Assembly (NCBI RefSeq): GCF_004337985.1
Contig: NW_021940922.1
Span: 186,001 to 250,000, forward strand
Reading direction: 5' to 3'
Source: Pyricularia pennisetigena
Taxonomy: Eukaryota; Ascomycota; Sordariomycetes; Magnaporthales; Pyriculariaceae
DNA length: 64,000 nucleotides
Shown: piece by piece, positions 55,601 to 63,533 of the stretch
How positions within the stretch are numbered: the first letter of the stretch is position 1
Layout: each line of letters begins with the position of its first letter
Program-made: the position numbers and the translations under genes
Notes under the pieces: model-generated
Database searches by the model: none
Told to the model about the DNA's origin: nothing
Seen by the model: only the letters and a program-made list of their open reading frames with translations

Positions 55601-56546
55601 GCTCCAAAATTACATCGTGCCCTGGGCGATGTGGAGGCAGGTTGGTGGAAGCTGCTTTCGAAAAGAATCCCTCCAGGTGAGCGAGTCGGGATGGCAGTTT
55701 GCTTCGGACCAGTTCGACATGGTCGGGGTCTTCATCTTCCGGGAACGGGATTGGTTCTCCCTTGTTGGTTTTCCATTGGTACGAACGGCCGACGGCAGAT
55801 AGGCTGATGGCGGGTTTTTCGGGTCCAATTTCTAACGTGATGGGCTGCGTGGGTATTGGGCACGATTTCCATCGCTTTTGTCGGGGGTCGGTGTCCAGTT
55901 TGTGTTGAAGGGCGGCTATGTTTACAACGTCTCGGTCCTCACCCAAGACGACCGGGGTCGTTGGTCTGGGTTCTAAAAAGGTTGTTTGGCGCCACGGTCG
56001 TCCAAGTATTTGCACCCTTTTGGTTTCCCGTTCGAATGCTCGGTCGCGCCGCTCTGCATCGGCTTGTGCAACCGGATCGGGCTTGTCCAACATGTTCGGA
56101 AGTCTAATGGCTGGCGAGAATTTTGCCAGCGACGGTGTCCTTTCAGGCCATGCGAACGTTTGCGTTTTCGGGTGGATCCAAACATCCTGTTCAACTAGCC
56201 AATCCTGCCCAATAAACATATCATGTCCACTTTCCGTCACGTAAAACATTTGGTTGCTGAACCGGCGTCCATCGATTTCCAAGGTCGCTTTTAGTTTGTG
56301 CGTAATGCGTCCTGCGTCCTGTTTGCGGTAATCCGACAAAAGTAGCGGGGTTTTTAACCTTTGAAGCCGGGCTCCTAGCCGTTCTGCGGCTTGTTCAGCG
56401 ATTGCTGGGCTGATCAAAAGAGAAATGTCTGCTCCGGTGTCACAAAGAGCTTTAACTGATAGTGCTACGCCATTAACCTGTATCTGAGTTCGAATGATGA
56501 AAGATTTAGGTCGTGGGTTACTACCAATCTGAGCTATCGTAGACAT
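52662..56546 (-). CDS. pol: Pol of G4 (1294 aa): protease, reverse transcriptase, RNase H, integrase, chromodomain
   Basis: Complete polyprotein. Numbered from the ATG at 56546: aspartic protease D36-T-G; reverse transcriptase with YADD at 474-477; RNase H with first catalytic Asp at 627 (VETDAS); integrase zinc finger His831, His838, Cys868, Cys871; integrase catalytic Asp901, Asp961 and Glu997 (35 residues between the last two); chromodomain at about 1193-1246 (FVVDKVLASRL... to ALDDFHKKY) with aromatic positions WQGCDPDDTWYP. Very basic last residues may help nuclear import. The frame is open upstream to a GTG at 56579, overlapping the gag stop, but the ATG has an exact equivalent in G1, so I prefer it. 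Expression by re-initiation or frameshift is not settled. Confidence 0.96.
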   Translation of the reverse strand: MSTIAQIGSNPRPKSFIIRTQIQVNGVALSVKALCDTGADISLLISPAIAEQAAERLGARLQRLKTPLLLSDYRKQDAGRITHKLKATLEIDGRRFSNQMFYVTESGHDMFIGQDWLVEQDVWIHPKTQTFAWPERTPSLAKFSPAIRLPNMLDKPDPVAQADAERRDRAFERETKRVQILGRPWRQTTFLEPRPTTPVVLGEDRDVVNIAALQHKLDTDPRQKRWKSCPIPTQPITLEIGPEKPAISLSAVGRSYQWKTNKGEPIPFPEDEDPDHVELVRSKLPSRLAHLEGFFSKAASTNLPPHRPGHDVILELDKPKTGSPPTYRTPVEFLPLEKETVDELLRIGFIEPCMQADPAPVLFVPKPHSKERRFCTDYRWINQFLKDRFVPAPDVNGTIFNCRNAKRFTKIDIIRAFNRLRMAVGSEYLTAFRTRQGTFQWKVLPFGLKVGPAWWQSFINAQLNELLDLFASAYADDVLVYSDGNEEEHWDQVEEVIYRLSRVDLQGDIKKSRFNVTTVDYLGIVMDAGLGIRIDPDKLQAISDWKFEDLTSKTAVRSFLGLCNYIRMFCHHASSVAEPLNRLLKKDAKFAMGPEQRRAFEEMKRLACDAPVMAFFTPGRPTKVETDASRNATGGAIWQQQPGGEWKPVGYFSKTMTPAERAYPIQDRELLAVVQTLKHYEPELLGTSFFVVTDHQALVYYSTKRLLSTRQVRWADFLANFNITFQYRRGKDNIAADALSRKTADLPTVKAREKEERTMTLIPPEKITPTVAAVSTADPNAHVVSGADLVDLIRQENEKQKLGQHQGKLVVPETTLDGQIFLRTALIREAHEPKIFAHAGQNKTIQMIKRRYFWEGMSQTIRKYIKNCHDCERNKGRHDKTPGLLHPLPIPNYVWEHVAVDGKDMPKDKFGYDYVWVFVCKFSRLIATIPGQKTDTAEILASRYYRYLYRFLGLPFVWISDNAGPFISEFMATINELTGTKHRHGSALHPQTQGAVEITNQELDQKLRFYIDKYQTSWSVHLPALDFAHNAAWHSSLGMCPLKVVLGTEPRNPLSTDLPTTTVDSDQKRKALQIVRQTKEVQELARQNALKTQARQEEQANKKRRPVDFGVNDYVFVKKKGFPTTAPTTRLDSQWTGPWQILEERGYSYVLDVPESFKGKNLFHADRLRKAAMDPLPQQKREPPPPEEINGEPEFVVDKVLASRLFGRSKTLQYQVAWQGCDPDDTWYPAENFKNSATALDDFHKKYKDAAGPPKRLAIWIKAAAEDKLDEPNQEDNVAEHGELNAKRKKRRHG

Positions 56547-56575
56547 CTGGACCACCGAGGAGGCTTGCGGCGGTC

Positions 56576-57913
56576 TCACTCTTTTCCCGATTCGTCTGTG
56601 GTTTCCGAATCTAAGCTACTCGTTTGTTGCTTCGGCTTCACTGCTTTGACATCCCTTATTCTCTCTTTTTCGGGACAATCTTTGGAATTATGGCCACCCC
56701 TTCCGCACATGAAACAGGTGTTGGCATCCCAATGCGCCTTTTTCTCCTCATAAGTCAGTGAGCGACCGGCCTTAGCCATCGTGATTGGTTCCGTTCTATC
56801 CCCTTGATAATCTTTGGGCTTGTAGCGCGAACGGACTTTCGTCGAAGCTGTTTTCTGCCTGCTCCGGGTCTCGTTCTTCGTGCTGGTCTTGTCGGTGCTC
56901 TCTCGGTCTTTGCGCCTTTCTTGTGCCAGTTGGTTGCTGTAGACGGATTTGGTAACGTACTGGCAAAACGTCTCGTAGTCTATGTCGATGTTCTCACTAT
57001 CGTGCAGCAGACGGTGATCGAGGTCGGCGGGTATACATCCCCACAAGGTTTGCTTCCAGTCTTCTTCCCGAACCTTTGCTTGCTGGGCTAGTGAATTAAA
57101 CGTGGCAATAAACTCGTGGATATCTTGGCCCTTGCCTAGCTCAAACTCGTGTTTCTTAAGGGCTTCTCTGGCAGCTATGGACTGGTTGGGGTCGTGGTAC
57201 ATGGATTCTAGGATTTGGATCATTTCGGCTGCTGATGAAAAGGGGCGTGTAACTGAAACGTAACGAGTAATCATTGCTTTCTCGGCTTTGTCCTCGAGCA
57301 AATTCATCAGGTAACGCATCCGACTTTTCTCAGTCCTAAAAATGGCGACATCTTCTTCGAATTTGTCGGCCACCTTTATCAGCCAGCTATCAAATTGCGT
57401 CTTGTCTCCTGCGAACTTTGGGGGTGAATCGGCTCTGGCTTTTGCTTTGTCATTGTAAGCAGGGTTGATGCCGCCTGTTCCTTGGAACTCGGTAAAGGCT
57501 GGCCAAGCGGCCATCCCTTTTGCTTTGAAACTCGTTCCGCCGAATGCACTTTCCACTGATGGCTCTCGGTGCCTTAATTCTCTGTAGGGCCTGGGGCTGG
57601 GTGTGTCGTTTCTCAACGCGTTTCTTAGCCTAAGTATTTCCGCTTCTAGCCTAGCGATCTCGCTGGCTGGGTCGTTTGCGTCGCCCATCATTCTGGGGTT
57701 GTTTTCTTGTGCGTTCACGTTGAGCTCCGGGGACCGCGAAGAAGATGCAACTTCGATTTCGTCCTCGACACTGGACTTGGTGCCTGGGCGAAAGTCTGTT
57801 TCGCTTTCTGATCGGGTCGGGTCGTCGATGGGGCGGTCTGTTTGCTCCGTCTGGTTCGTAATCAATCTTTGTGATTTCCTGCTCGCAGGTGGATGGTCCT
57901 TCAGCCTGGGCAT
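56576..57913 (-). CDS. gag: Gag of G4 (445 aa)
   Basis: Capsid/nucleocapsid protein of the retrotransposon. N-terminal third acidic and Ser/Pro-rich; coiled-coil-like stretch IARLEAEILRLRNALRN near residues 80-100; gag core with KFAGDKTQFDSWLIKVADKF and PFSSAAEMIQILESMYHD; basic segment; C-terminal CCHC knuckle CFMCGRGGHNSKDC; short acidic tail. Starts at the ATG at 57913, the first after the leader. Full length and un-RIPed. About the size of G1 gag (486 aa), differing mainly in the N-terminal region. Confidence 0.95.
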   Translation of the reverse strand: MPRLKDHPPASRKSQRLITNQTEQTDRPIDDPTRSESETDFRPGTKSSVEDEIEVASSSRSPELNVNAQENNPRMMGDANDPASEIARLEAEILRLRNALRNDTPSPRPYRELRHREPSVESAFGGTSFKAKGMAAWPAFTEFQGTGGINPAYNDKAKARADSPPKFAGDKTQFDSWLIKVADKFEEDVAIFRTEKSRMRYLMNLLEDKAEKAMITRYVSVTRPFSSAAEMIQILESMYHDPNQSIAAREALKKHEFELGKGQDIHEFIATFNSLAQQAKVREEDWKQTLWGCIPADLDHRLLHDSENIDIDYETFCQYVTKSVYSNQLAQERRKDRESTDKTSTKNETRSRQKTASTKVRSRYKPKDYQGDRTEPITMAKAGRSLTYEEKKAHWDANTCFMCGRGGHNSKDCPEKERIRDVKAVKPKQQTSSLDSETTDESGKE

Positions 57914-58072
57914 AGGTCGGATCGGTCGTGGTCGGGGACTGGAATTGCCGTTCCTGTCGAACTCCGGTCGGGTCGGGTCTGTCGGGTGCGGATTTATTTT
58001 CGTCGCTCGCCAGCGGCGTAAAGATAAGTTGTTGCGCCTTATTTGTTAATCGCTAGGCCAGCGATTCTTTAG

Positions 58073-58082
58073 AGAGTAGAAT
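58073..58082 (-). promoter_or_regulatory. Self-primer binding site of G4
   Basis: Plus-strand AGAGTAGAAT, two bases inside the LTR edge, is the exact reverse complement of LTR positions 58143-58152. G1 has a different sequence at both equivalent places, with the pairing kept. This supports priming by the folded-back 5' end of the RNA and not by a tRNA. Confidence 0.8.
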
Positions 58083-58084
58083 TG

Positions 58085-58277
58085 TGTCACGGCCAGGGTA
58101 AGCATAGCACGGAAGCTAGTCTATTGGCGCCTATCGACGAAGATTCTACTCTGAGCAGAGGAAAGGAAACAAACAAAGTTCTAAGCTTGACGCGACGTAG
58201 ATAAAGGTATCACCCTGGTGAGTCGTTGGTCAGGGGTCAGGGTTAGGGTCTGGTCATCTCATGTTCTAAATGTCACA
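58085..58277 (-). repeat. 5' LTR of G4 (193 bp)
   Basis: Identical to the 3' LTR. The RNA start is predicted at 58152 because the 10 bases read leftward from there (AGAGTAGAAT) are complementary to the primer site just outside the LTR. The bases 58153-58277 would then be U3 (promoter) and 58085-58152 R-U5. Confidence 0.95.
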
Positions 58278-58282
58278 GTAAA

Positions 58283-59022
58283 AAAAGGAAGGAATAAAGA
58301 CGAAAAAAATTCGAATGGAGGAAAAGTTGGAAAATAAAAAGGACCAGGACAATAACGCGGGAAAAGTACAAAGGGCAAAAACCGTAATTATTACGGGAAA
58401 GGAATTATACCAATAAATAAACGAATTTATACCGCCCAAAATAAAAAAAAGTAAACCGCGATAAACACCCGCAAACGGCAAGTACGATAAAAAAACCGCG
58501 ATATTACCGCAACCAAAAGTAAAAAAATAGAACCTAACCACGGCCCTATACCGCCCAAAATAAAAGGAAGGTAAACCGCGATAAATACCCGTAAACGGTA
58601 AATACGATAAAAAAACCGCGATATTACCGTAATTAAAAATAGGAGGGCAAAACCCGACCACGGCCCTATACCGCCCAAAGTGAAAGGAAGGTAAATTACG
58701 ATAAACACCCGCAAACGGTAAATATAATAAAAAAACCGCGATATCACCGCAACCAAAAACAGGAAGGTAAAACCCGATTACGGCCTTATACCGCCCAAAA
58801 TTAGGAAAAAACGAACCACGATAACCACCCGTAAACGGAACCGGGGATAAAAGGCCCGCGATATAACCGCGGCCGAAAATAGGAGGGTAAAACCCGATTA
58901 CGGGCTTACACCGCCCGGAATAATGGACGGGTAGGTTATATTAGGATACGCGCCCGCTAGATTACCCCTATACCTCCAAATGGGGACCATACCCGATAAG
59001 GGACGGGCGAATGCGGGCTATA
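58283..59022 (+). pseudogene. G3 3' region with 120-bp tandem repeats
   Basis: Last part of G3 before its 3' LTR. Four units of 120 bp between 58431 and 58910, marked by ACCGCCC(A/G)(A/G)A at 58431, 58550, 58670, 58790 and 58909. 120 bp is 40 codons, and in one plus frame each unit encodes a basic 40-residue repeat (such as TAINTRKRQVR... KNRDITATK... HGPIPPK) with TAG where Trp is likely. The hydrophobic open stretches on the minus strand here are shadows. Suggests that G3 had an additional C-terminal or separate repeat-containing protein. Confidence 0.5.
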
Positions 59023-59212
59023 TTATAAATTCGTGCCTAAGGCACGTATTACGTAATAAAATATAAAAGCGGGTTAGGGATAATATATATAAAGGGAAGG
59101 ATATTACCACGACCCGGACATACACCTTTTCCTCCCTTTTTCCCCAGCGTTAGTAATAATACCAATAAGGATATTCAACGGTCTCAAGGCCGTTGGCTTA
59201 CCCTATAATATT
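59023..59212 (+). repeat. 3' LTR of G3
   Basis: Second copy of the 190-bp LTR (see 30474-30663), from TTATAAATTCGTGCC to CCCTATAATATT. Followed by GCGAG (59213-59217), which resembles GCGCG before the 5' LTR. Confidence 0.75.
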
Positions 59213-60080
59213 GCGAGCAAATTAGCCAAAAAAAAGGACGACCTAAAAAAGCACCACCTATTATTCCCAGAAATTAAATATCGACCAGGATTCGAAACTA
59301 TACCATTAAACGAGTTTATAAAAAAAACGATTAATATATATTACAAATTAAAATGTATAAATAAAGCAATTTACCGACCGAATATTGCGTAAAAACATTT
59401 ACTTTATCCAATAAACAAAAGTTTACAAAACTTATTGGGAAAAACGAATCCCAAACAAAATTGGAATCCGGAGAAAATAATTCCAAAAACATTTTAGGAA
59501 AAATTTCGGCCGATCGTCGTCGCTTTTCCTATTTTACCTCCTTACGTTCCACCCGATCCAATTCCTCCAAATCGTCGATTCCGCGAAATATAATTCGCAT
59601 TATTTTTTCGAACCACACTTTTTTTTATCTTCGCAAACGAAAAAATTTTAACTGTTTTTTTTAAATCCTTTGCTGCTCCGCCAAAATATACTTTTCCAAA
59701 ACCTCCATTTTAACATTAAATTTTAAATATTACCGATCAAAATTGCGCAATTAAATATTTGAAATACCTAATATATCGCAACCAAAACGGTTAACACAAA
59801 AATATTCGATATAACGAAAAAAACTTTGCGGTAAAACGGCGCAGCGTATTATACCGCGAAATTCATAATAAAAACAAAAAAACATAACCACAAAAAAAGA
59901 AAAAAAAACGCAAAAAAAGCGTGGCGACGTTTTGTCGACGAACGACCAAATTTCGATTTTATTACGCGATTAAATATAACGCAACGAAATTAGCAAAAAA
60001 AAATATATATATAATCCGAAACTAGGATTAGGGAAATACGAATTACTTAAAGGCCAAATGGATTTAGCCAAAAAAAAGGA
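59213..60080 (+). pseudogene. G2b 3' region after the chromodomain (degraded)
   Basis: Continues G2b after G3. Reads AKKKGRPKKAPPIIP-like at 59225-59265, a basic AT-hook-like tail common at the end of fungal gypsy pol. The open stretch 59461-59664 (67 aa) has no recognised domain. Near 60065 a purine run AAAAAAAAGGAGA precedes the LTR and fits a polypurine tract. Confidence 0.5.
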
Positions 60081-60084
60081 GATT

Positions 60085-60532
60085 TAATATTATGACCAAA
60101 TAATTGGGCCGATACCAGGGAGGCCCGGCGGGGTTACACCCCTCCTAACGATATTCGACCAAAAAAACACCGACCGGTAAAAAATAAAAATTATATAAAA
60201 ACCAATTACGTAATAGCACGTAATTATTAAAGGGTAATTTCGGTTGATTTGTAAAACCTCGATTAAAAACTACAAATTAAACAAATTAGGAAAGATTACG
60301 TTCGGAATATAATTTATATAAAATACGTTTATTATTATGTAAATAAATTCGATTTTAGGATTGTTTAACAGTAATTAAATTTTAGTTAATTTTAATATTT
60401 ATTTGAAAACGATTACAATTTCACCCCAGTTATTGAAAATCCCAGTTACCCAGTCGAAACGCTCAGTTGCTTCAGCCCACTGTACTTTACCCTAAAAACA
60501 AATTACCCGATACCTTAATCGTAATAATATTA
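60085..60532 (+). repeat. 3' LTR of G2b (approximate edges)
   Basis: Aligns with the partial 5' LTR of G2a at 13089-13445 from 60160 onward. The left edge is taken after the polypurine run, the right edge where the subterminal sequence of a TAGTCTCAG-family element begins (ATACCATT..., compare B at 19700). Confidence 0.5.
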
Positions 60533-60831
60533 TAATTATACCATTTTTTGTGCCATTATAGTGTGTATACATTATATATACCCGCTACAATCGGCAAAAT
60601 GCGAGAAATTAACCTTATATTAATAAAATAATTATTAGCGATCTTGCAACATTAGGTATATTATTAATAATACCGTTATAAACGGCGAAATGCGACAAAA
60701 TGTCCTCAGACTAGAACGAGCGCGATCTTTTCGGTCAATGTAATTGGTCGAAAAGCTATGTGGCTGAAAGGTACATGGAGCGCTCGGTCCCCACTGCGAA
60801 GCAGGGGGGTTTAGCCTGAGCACTGAGACTA
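60533..60831 (+). mobile_element. Right end of a further TAGTCTCAG-family element
   Basis: 60533-60831 matches the right 300 bp of B: TATATATACCCG(C/G)TACAA, the GGCGAAATGCGACAA motif, the hairpin TTTTCGGTCAAT/ATTGGTCGAAAA and the end GCACTGAGACTA at 60831. Well conserved, little RIP. G2b appears to be inserted in this element, because its 3' LTR joins the element interior directly. The left end is not in sight. Confidence 0.7.
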
Positions 60832-61252
60832 GCGAATTCTCTAACCAATAGGTACATCGGCGCCCTCCAAGTTTCCTCTTCGTTATCGATCCAACCACAG
60901 AGAAACGACTCCCGCTTTTGAGATAAGATCTGATACTTTTGGTGGGCTTGTTGCCGGGTAGTCCCTCCGTTAACGCGTCGTTTTAACGTGGATCGCGATA
61001 CTGACCAACGCCTGGCGGCCTCCGCCTTAGGTACGCCCGTTCGCACCAATTTCACGGCCTCAGATAGTCGATACTCTAGATCCGAAGACATCACGGCGAT
61101 TTTGCGGCTTCAAAATACGTTGTTGTTGGTATATTCACGCGTTGTTTGTTTGTTGTTGTGTTGGATTGAGCTACTTTGCATACAACAAATTTGCTGGGGT
61201 ACGTGCTGACCACTTCAGGGCCCTGACCACTTCAGGAACGCCCAGTCTAATC
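60832..61252 (-). pseudogene. pogo-like transposase, N-terminal part
   Basis: Minus-strand frame from ATG at 61094: MMSSDLEYRLSEAVKLVRTG, then a psq-type helix-turn-helix (VPKAEAARRWSVSRSTLKRR) and QAHQKYQILSQKRE leading into a second DNA-binding (CENP-B/Tc5-like) region. Homology stops at 60832 where the foreign element end begins; the catalytic DDE domain is missing. About 87 aa of transposase remain; the last residues of the open frame (to 60756) come from the inserted end. Upstream, 61200-61245 contains two copies of CCTGAAGTGGTCAG (minus sense), likely terminal or subterminal repeats of this pogo-like element. Un-RIPed. Confidence 0.7.
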
Positions 61253-61342
61253 TTTGCATGGACCTACAGATACATTGCAAAACCGCAATTGAGCCACGCT
61301 CAATTGTGGAGCTCTGGCCTTCAGGGATGAACCCTGAGACTA
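61253..61342 (-). mobile_element. Truncated left end of a TAGTCTCAG-family element
   Basis: In minus sense it starts TAGTCTCAGGGTTCATCCCTGAA at 61342 and follows the left end of B for about 90 bp (AGCTCCACAATTGAGCGTGG, TTTGCAATGTATCTGTAGG) before changing to pogo-related sequence near 61253. Marks the outer edge of the transposon-dense region. Confidence 0.7.
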
Positions 61343-63533
61343 TACAAAAGGTTGTCTTTGGATACACAATCTCCATGATACGCATAGCATTTTGGACAAT
61401 TCATCATAGGATAGGGATTCAGAAATGACAGAAGAGCCTGATTCCTATGTATTATTCCGTGCAAGGCCCCATGATGCGATTTTCCTCCTGGCCAATTCTC
61501 CAGTTAAAAATTCCCGCCTGTCTTCATGGACTTGATCTTCAAATAGCATACCTCATCCATTTCAGCATACATAAAATTCCGATCTTTTTTACGACCAAAG
61601 AACAGGTTCGGAGCAGACCAGACCAGACCAGGTGGGGTTAAACTCCTCCTGAGACAAGGCCTAAAAAAAGCAGAACACCTGCTGGCGGAACAAAAGGCTC
61701 ATGCGAGAGCCATATCGAATGAAATTAGGTGGCGCCTGGACCGCCAAAACAACGGAGGTATGCTAGCTGTGCAACCATATAGTAAGTACAGCAGCCAACT
61801 TAGTATATCTACCCTGGGATACGATTAATATTATACCCGAAAATATCTACATAAAAGCACGTTTGATAGTACATTTAAAGTTTAGCTTCAGACTGTTTGG
61901 CAGCTGTCAAGCTTCGTTGTTTTTAGGTTATTTCTTAGCATTGATTAGGATTTTACCTCACTAATAAAGCCTGTGTAGTATGGACGCTCAGTTCTTTGAA
62001 CCCATGTTGCACTGACCATTAGGAACAAGCTACCGGAAGTTTTCATCGTAACAGCTTCCAACGTGAAGTTCATGGGAGCTGACACCCGACATCTCCCCAT
62101 CTTGTTGCTCCCGTCTTCAATTTGAGTCCGGACTCCGGTATGTGCCAAGGTGCTATCCTATTGCCTGCCAAGGCTGAAATTCCATCATCTTCTTGGCGAT
62201 GAAGCATGACGTGTACCTACGCTGTACCTATCCTTGCCTATGGAATATTCCTGAGAAAAGTCTATTTGGCCAAGCCCTTGGTTTTGCCTCCAATATCGGA
62301 CGGCGAAGCACATGTCCTCAATATGGATGCCAAGGCCAAGACCACCGACATCGGAAATTTCATTCAGTGGGTCTTCCATCATCCTGCATTCGCAAAGCAT
62401 AAAACCCCGACTTTCATCCAGTATACGATGTGACGTAGTAATAAGAAGCTATCACCATGAAGCCGTTTTTTTGATCGTGGCCAGATATGTAGTGCTTATC
62501 ACATAGGAGTGTGCATAGAAAAGAACAAGAGAAAAAAAAAAAGAAAAAGGAAAAGGAAAAAACAAAGAACGCCATCTGACGAGTCAAAGATATGACCACT
62601 CAGGGACCGAGATCGCATGCAGGCATCCGATGGCGTTGGTCGGCGCAGGGTTGGCGCGGGAATGGCAGCGGAACATCTGCCGAGGGCACCATTTAAGGAT
62701 AATAAGTCGGATTCGGGGCTGCTGCGATAGAAGGCTTGTTATATACCTCAAATACAGGGAAGCTCCCCGAACAATAACTTGACATGTTATAGTGGGTTGA
62801 AACACTTATTTTGCCCATTCCAATCCAGAAATACTAGATAGTTTCCCGCTTTTATCTCGCTTCCGTTTAAACCTTGGTGTTGAAACAGAGACGAAGTTCG
62901 GGCAGATACTTCACGGCGGAGGAGTGAAGGACGAACCGGGAAAAGCACGCCGTCTCGGTATGCCAAATCTCATAAGTCATAACATACCAGCTGACAATCT
63001 TAGCCACGTGCGACTTGACTTTGATTCAGGTTTAGCAAGGTCTGCTTGTTTGCTATGCGTTGGGAATTCGGGTGCTGTCAATTAAGCTTTATCCATCACC
63101 ATGCCCATTTCAGCTGAGGCTATACCGAGGAACCCCGGAAGATGACTGCGCGAATCAGGAACCTTCGCTAGAAAGTGCCTGAACATGGATTAGCCTAAAA
63201 TTCAGCTTGGACGAGTATTCCCAACCCAAGCGGCCAACCATCTGATAAACCGGCACAATGGCTTGTATCAGTCCCAGCCTACCTAACTTGGGTTGGCTCC
63301 CGAGAGCGATGCGGCCCGCTGTTCATGCGACTGGGTGAAGCAGCTCTTGGAGCAGCAGCACGATATCCATCCATATAAGATATGGAAACCTGAGCCCAAA
63401 AGCTGCTGGAGAGGTGCATGAACGTTATAGCCTAATTAAGTTCCTAATGGTAAGTCCTTATTGCACTGGTTTGCACCATTAGTTAATTGTTATTGCAAAG
63501 AACCGGGCTCCAGGCGAGACAACTCAAACGAAC
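61343..63533. other. Ordinary intergenic DNA, no confident gene
   Basis: Base composition returns to normal and RIP signs end. Short open stretches exist (62206-62433 plus, 75 aa; 61945-62148 minus, 67 aa; 62185-62400 minus, 71 aa), but they overlap on opposite strands and none has a domain I recognise. A short plus stretch near 61655-61740 (KKAEHLLAEQKAHARA) could be a remnant of a transposase coiled-coil tail. 62525-62565 is a purine tract. Confidence 0.4.

Larger units (their letters stand above)
52411..58277 (-). mobile_element. G4: intact chromovirus-type Ty3/gypsy retrotransposon (5867 bp)
   Basis: Complete element in G3. Two LTRs of 193 bp, identical by eye (52411-52603 and 58085-58277), perfect 5-bp duplication GTAAA (52406-52410 and 58278-58282), uninterrupted gag and pol, and a self-primer site. 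No RIP signature although its host is heavily RIPed. So it inserted recently and could still be capable of movement. Belongs with G1 to a Tf1/sushi-like, chromodomain-bearing lineage. Confidence 0.97.
30474..59212 (+). mobile_element. G3: chromodomain gypsy element (degraded), host of C, s2 and G4
   Basis: About 7.7 kb without its insertions. 5' LTR 30474-30663, gag, pol with protease region, reverse transcriptase, RNase H and integrase (interrupted at 34486 by C and resumed at 49013), chromodomain at 49640-49930, a long 3' region interrupted by s2 and G4, a 120-bp tandem repeat, and the 3' LTR 59023-59212. LTR copies differ mostly by transitions, as RIP would give. Edges are set by where the two LTRs stop matching and are accurate to a few bases. 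Confidence 0.8.
26121..60532 (+). mobile_element. G2b: gypsy element G2 (degraded), host of G3
   Basis: The 26121-30473 part carries gag end, protease region, reverse transcriptase, RNase H, integrase and a chromodomain-like C-terminus. The element resumes at 59213 after G3 with a basic tail (AKKKGRPKKAPPI-like), a polypurine stretch near 60070 and the 3' LTR. G3 is flanked by GCGCG (30469-30473) and GCGAG (59213-59217), an imperfect 5-bp duplication. The left end at CCCCC (26121-26125) continues, before inversion, into G2c. RIPed. Confidence 0.75.

Noticed and set aside
58266..58756. Two hydrophobic minus-strand open frames that look like membrane proteins
   Set aside because: Antisense of the 120-bp repeats in AT-rich plus-strand sequence; hydrophobicity is a by-product of A-rich complement.
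62206..62433. Possible small secreted protein gene (75 residues)
   Set aside because: No signal peptide, overlaps equally long frames on the other strand, no splice or family support.
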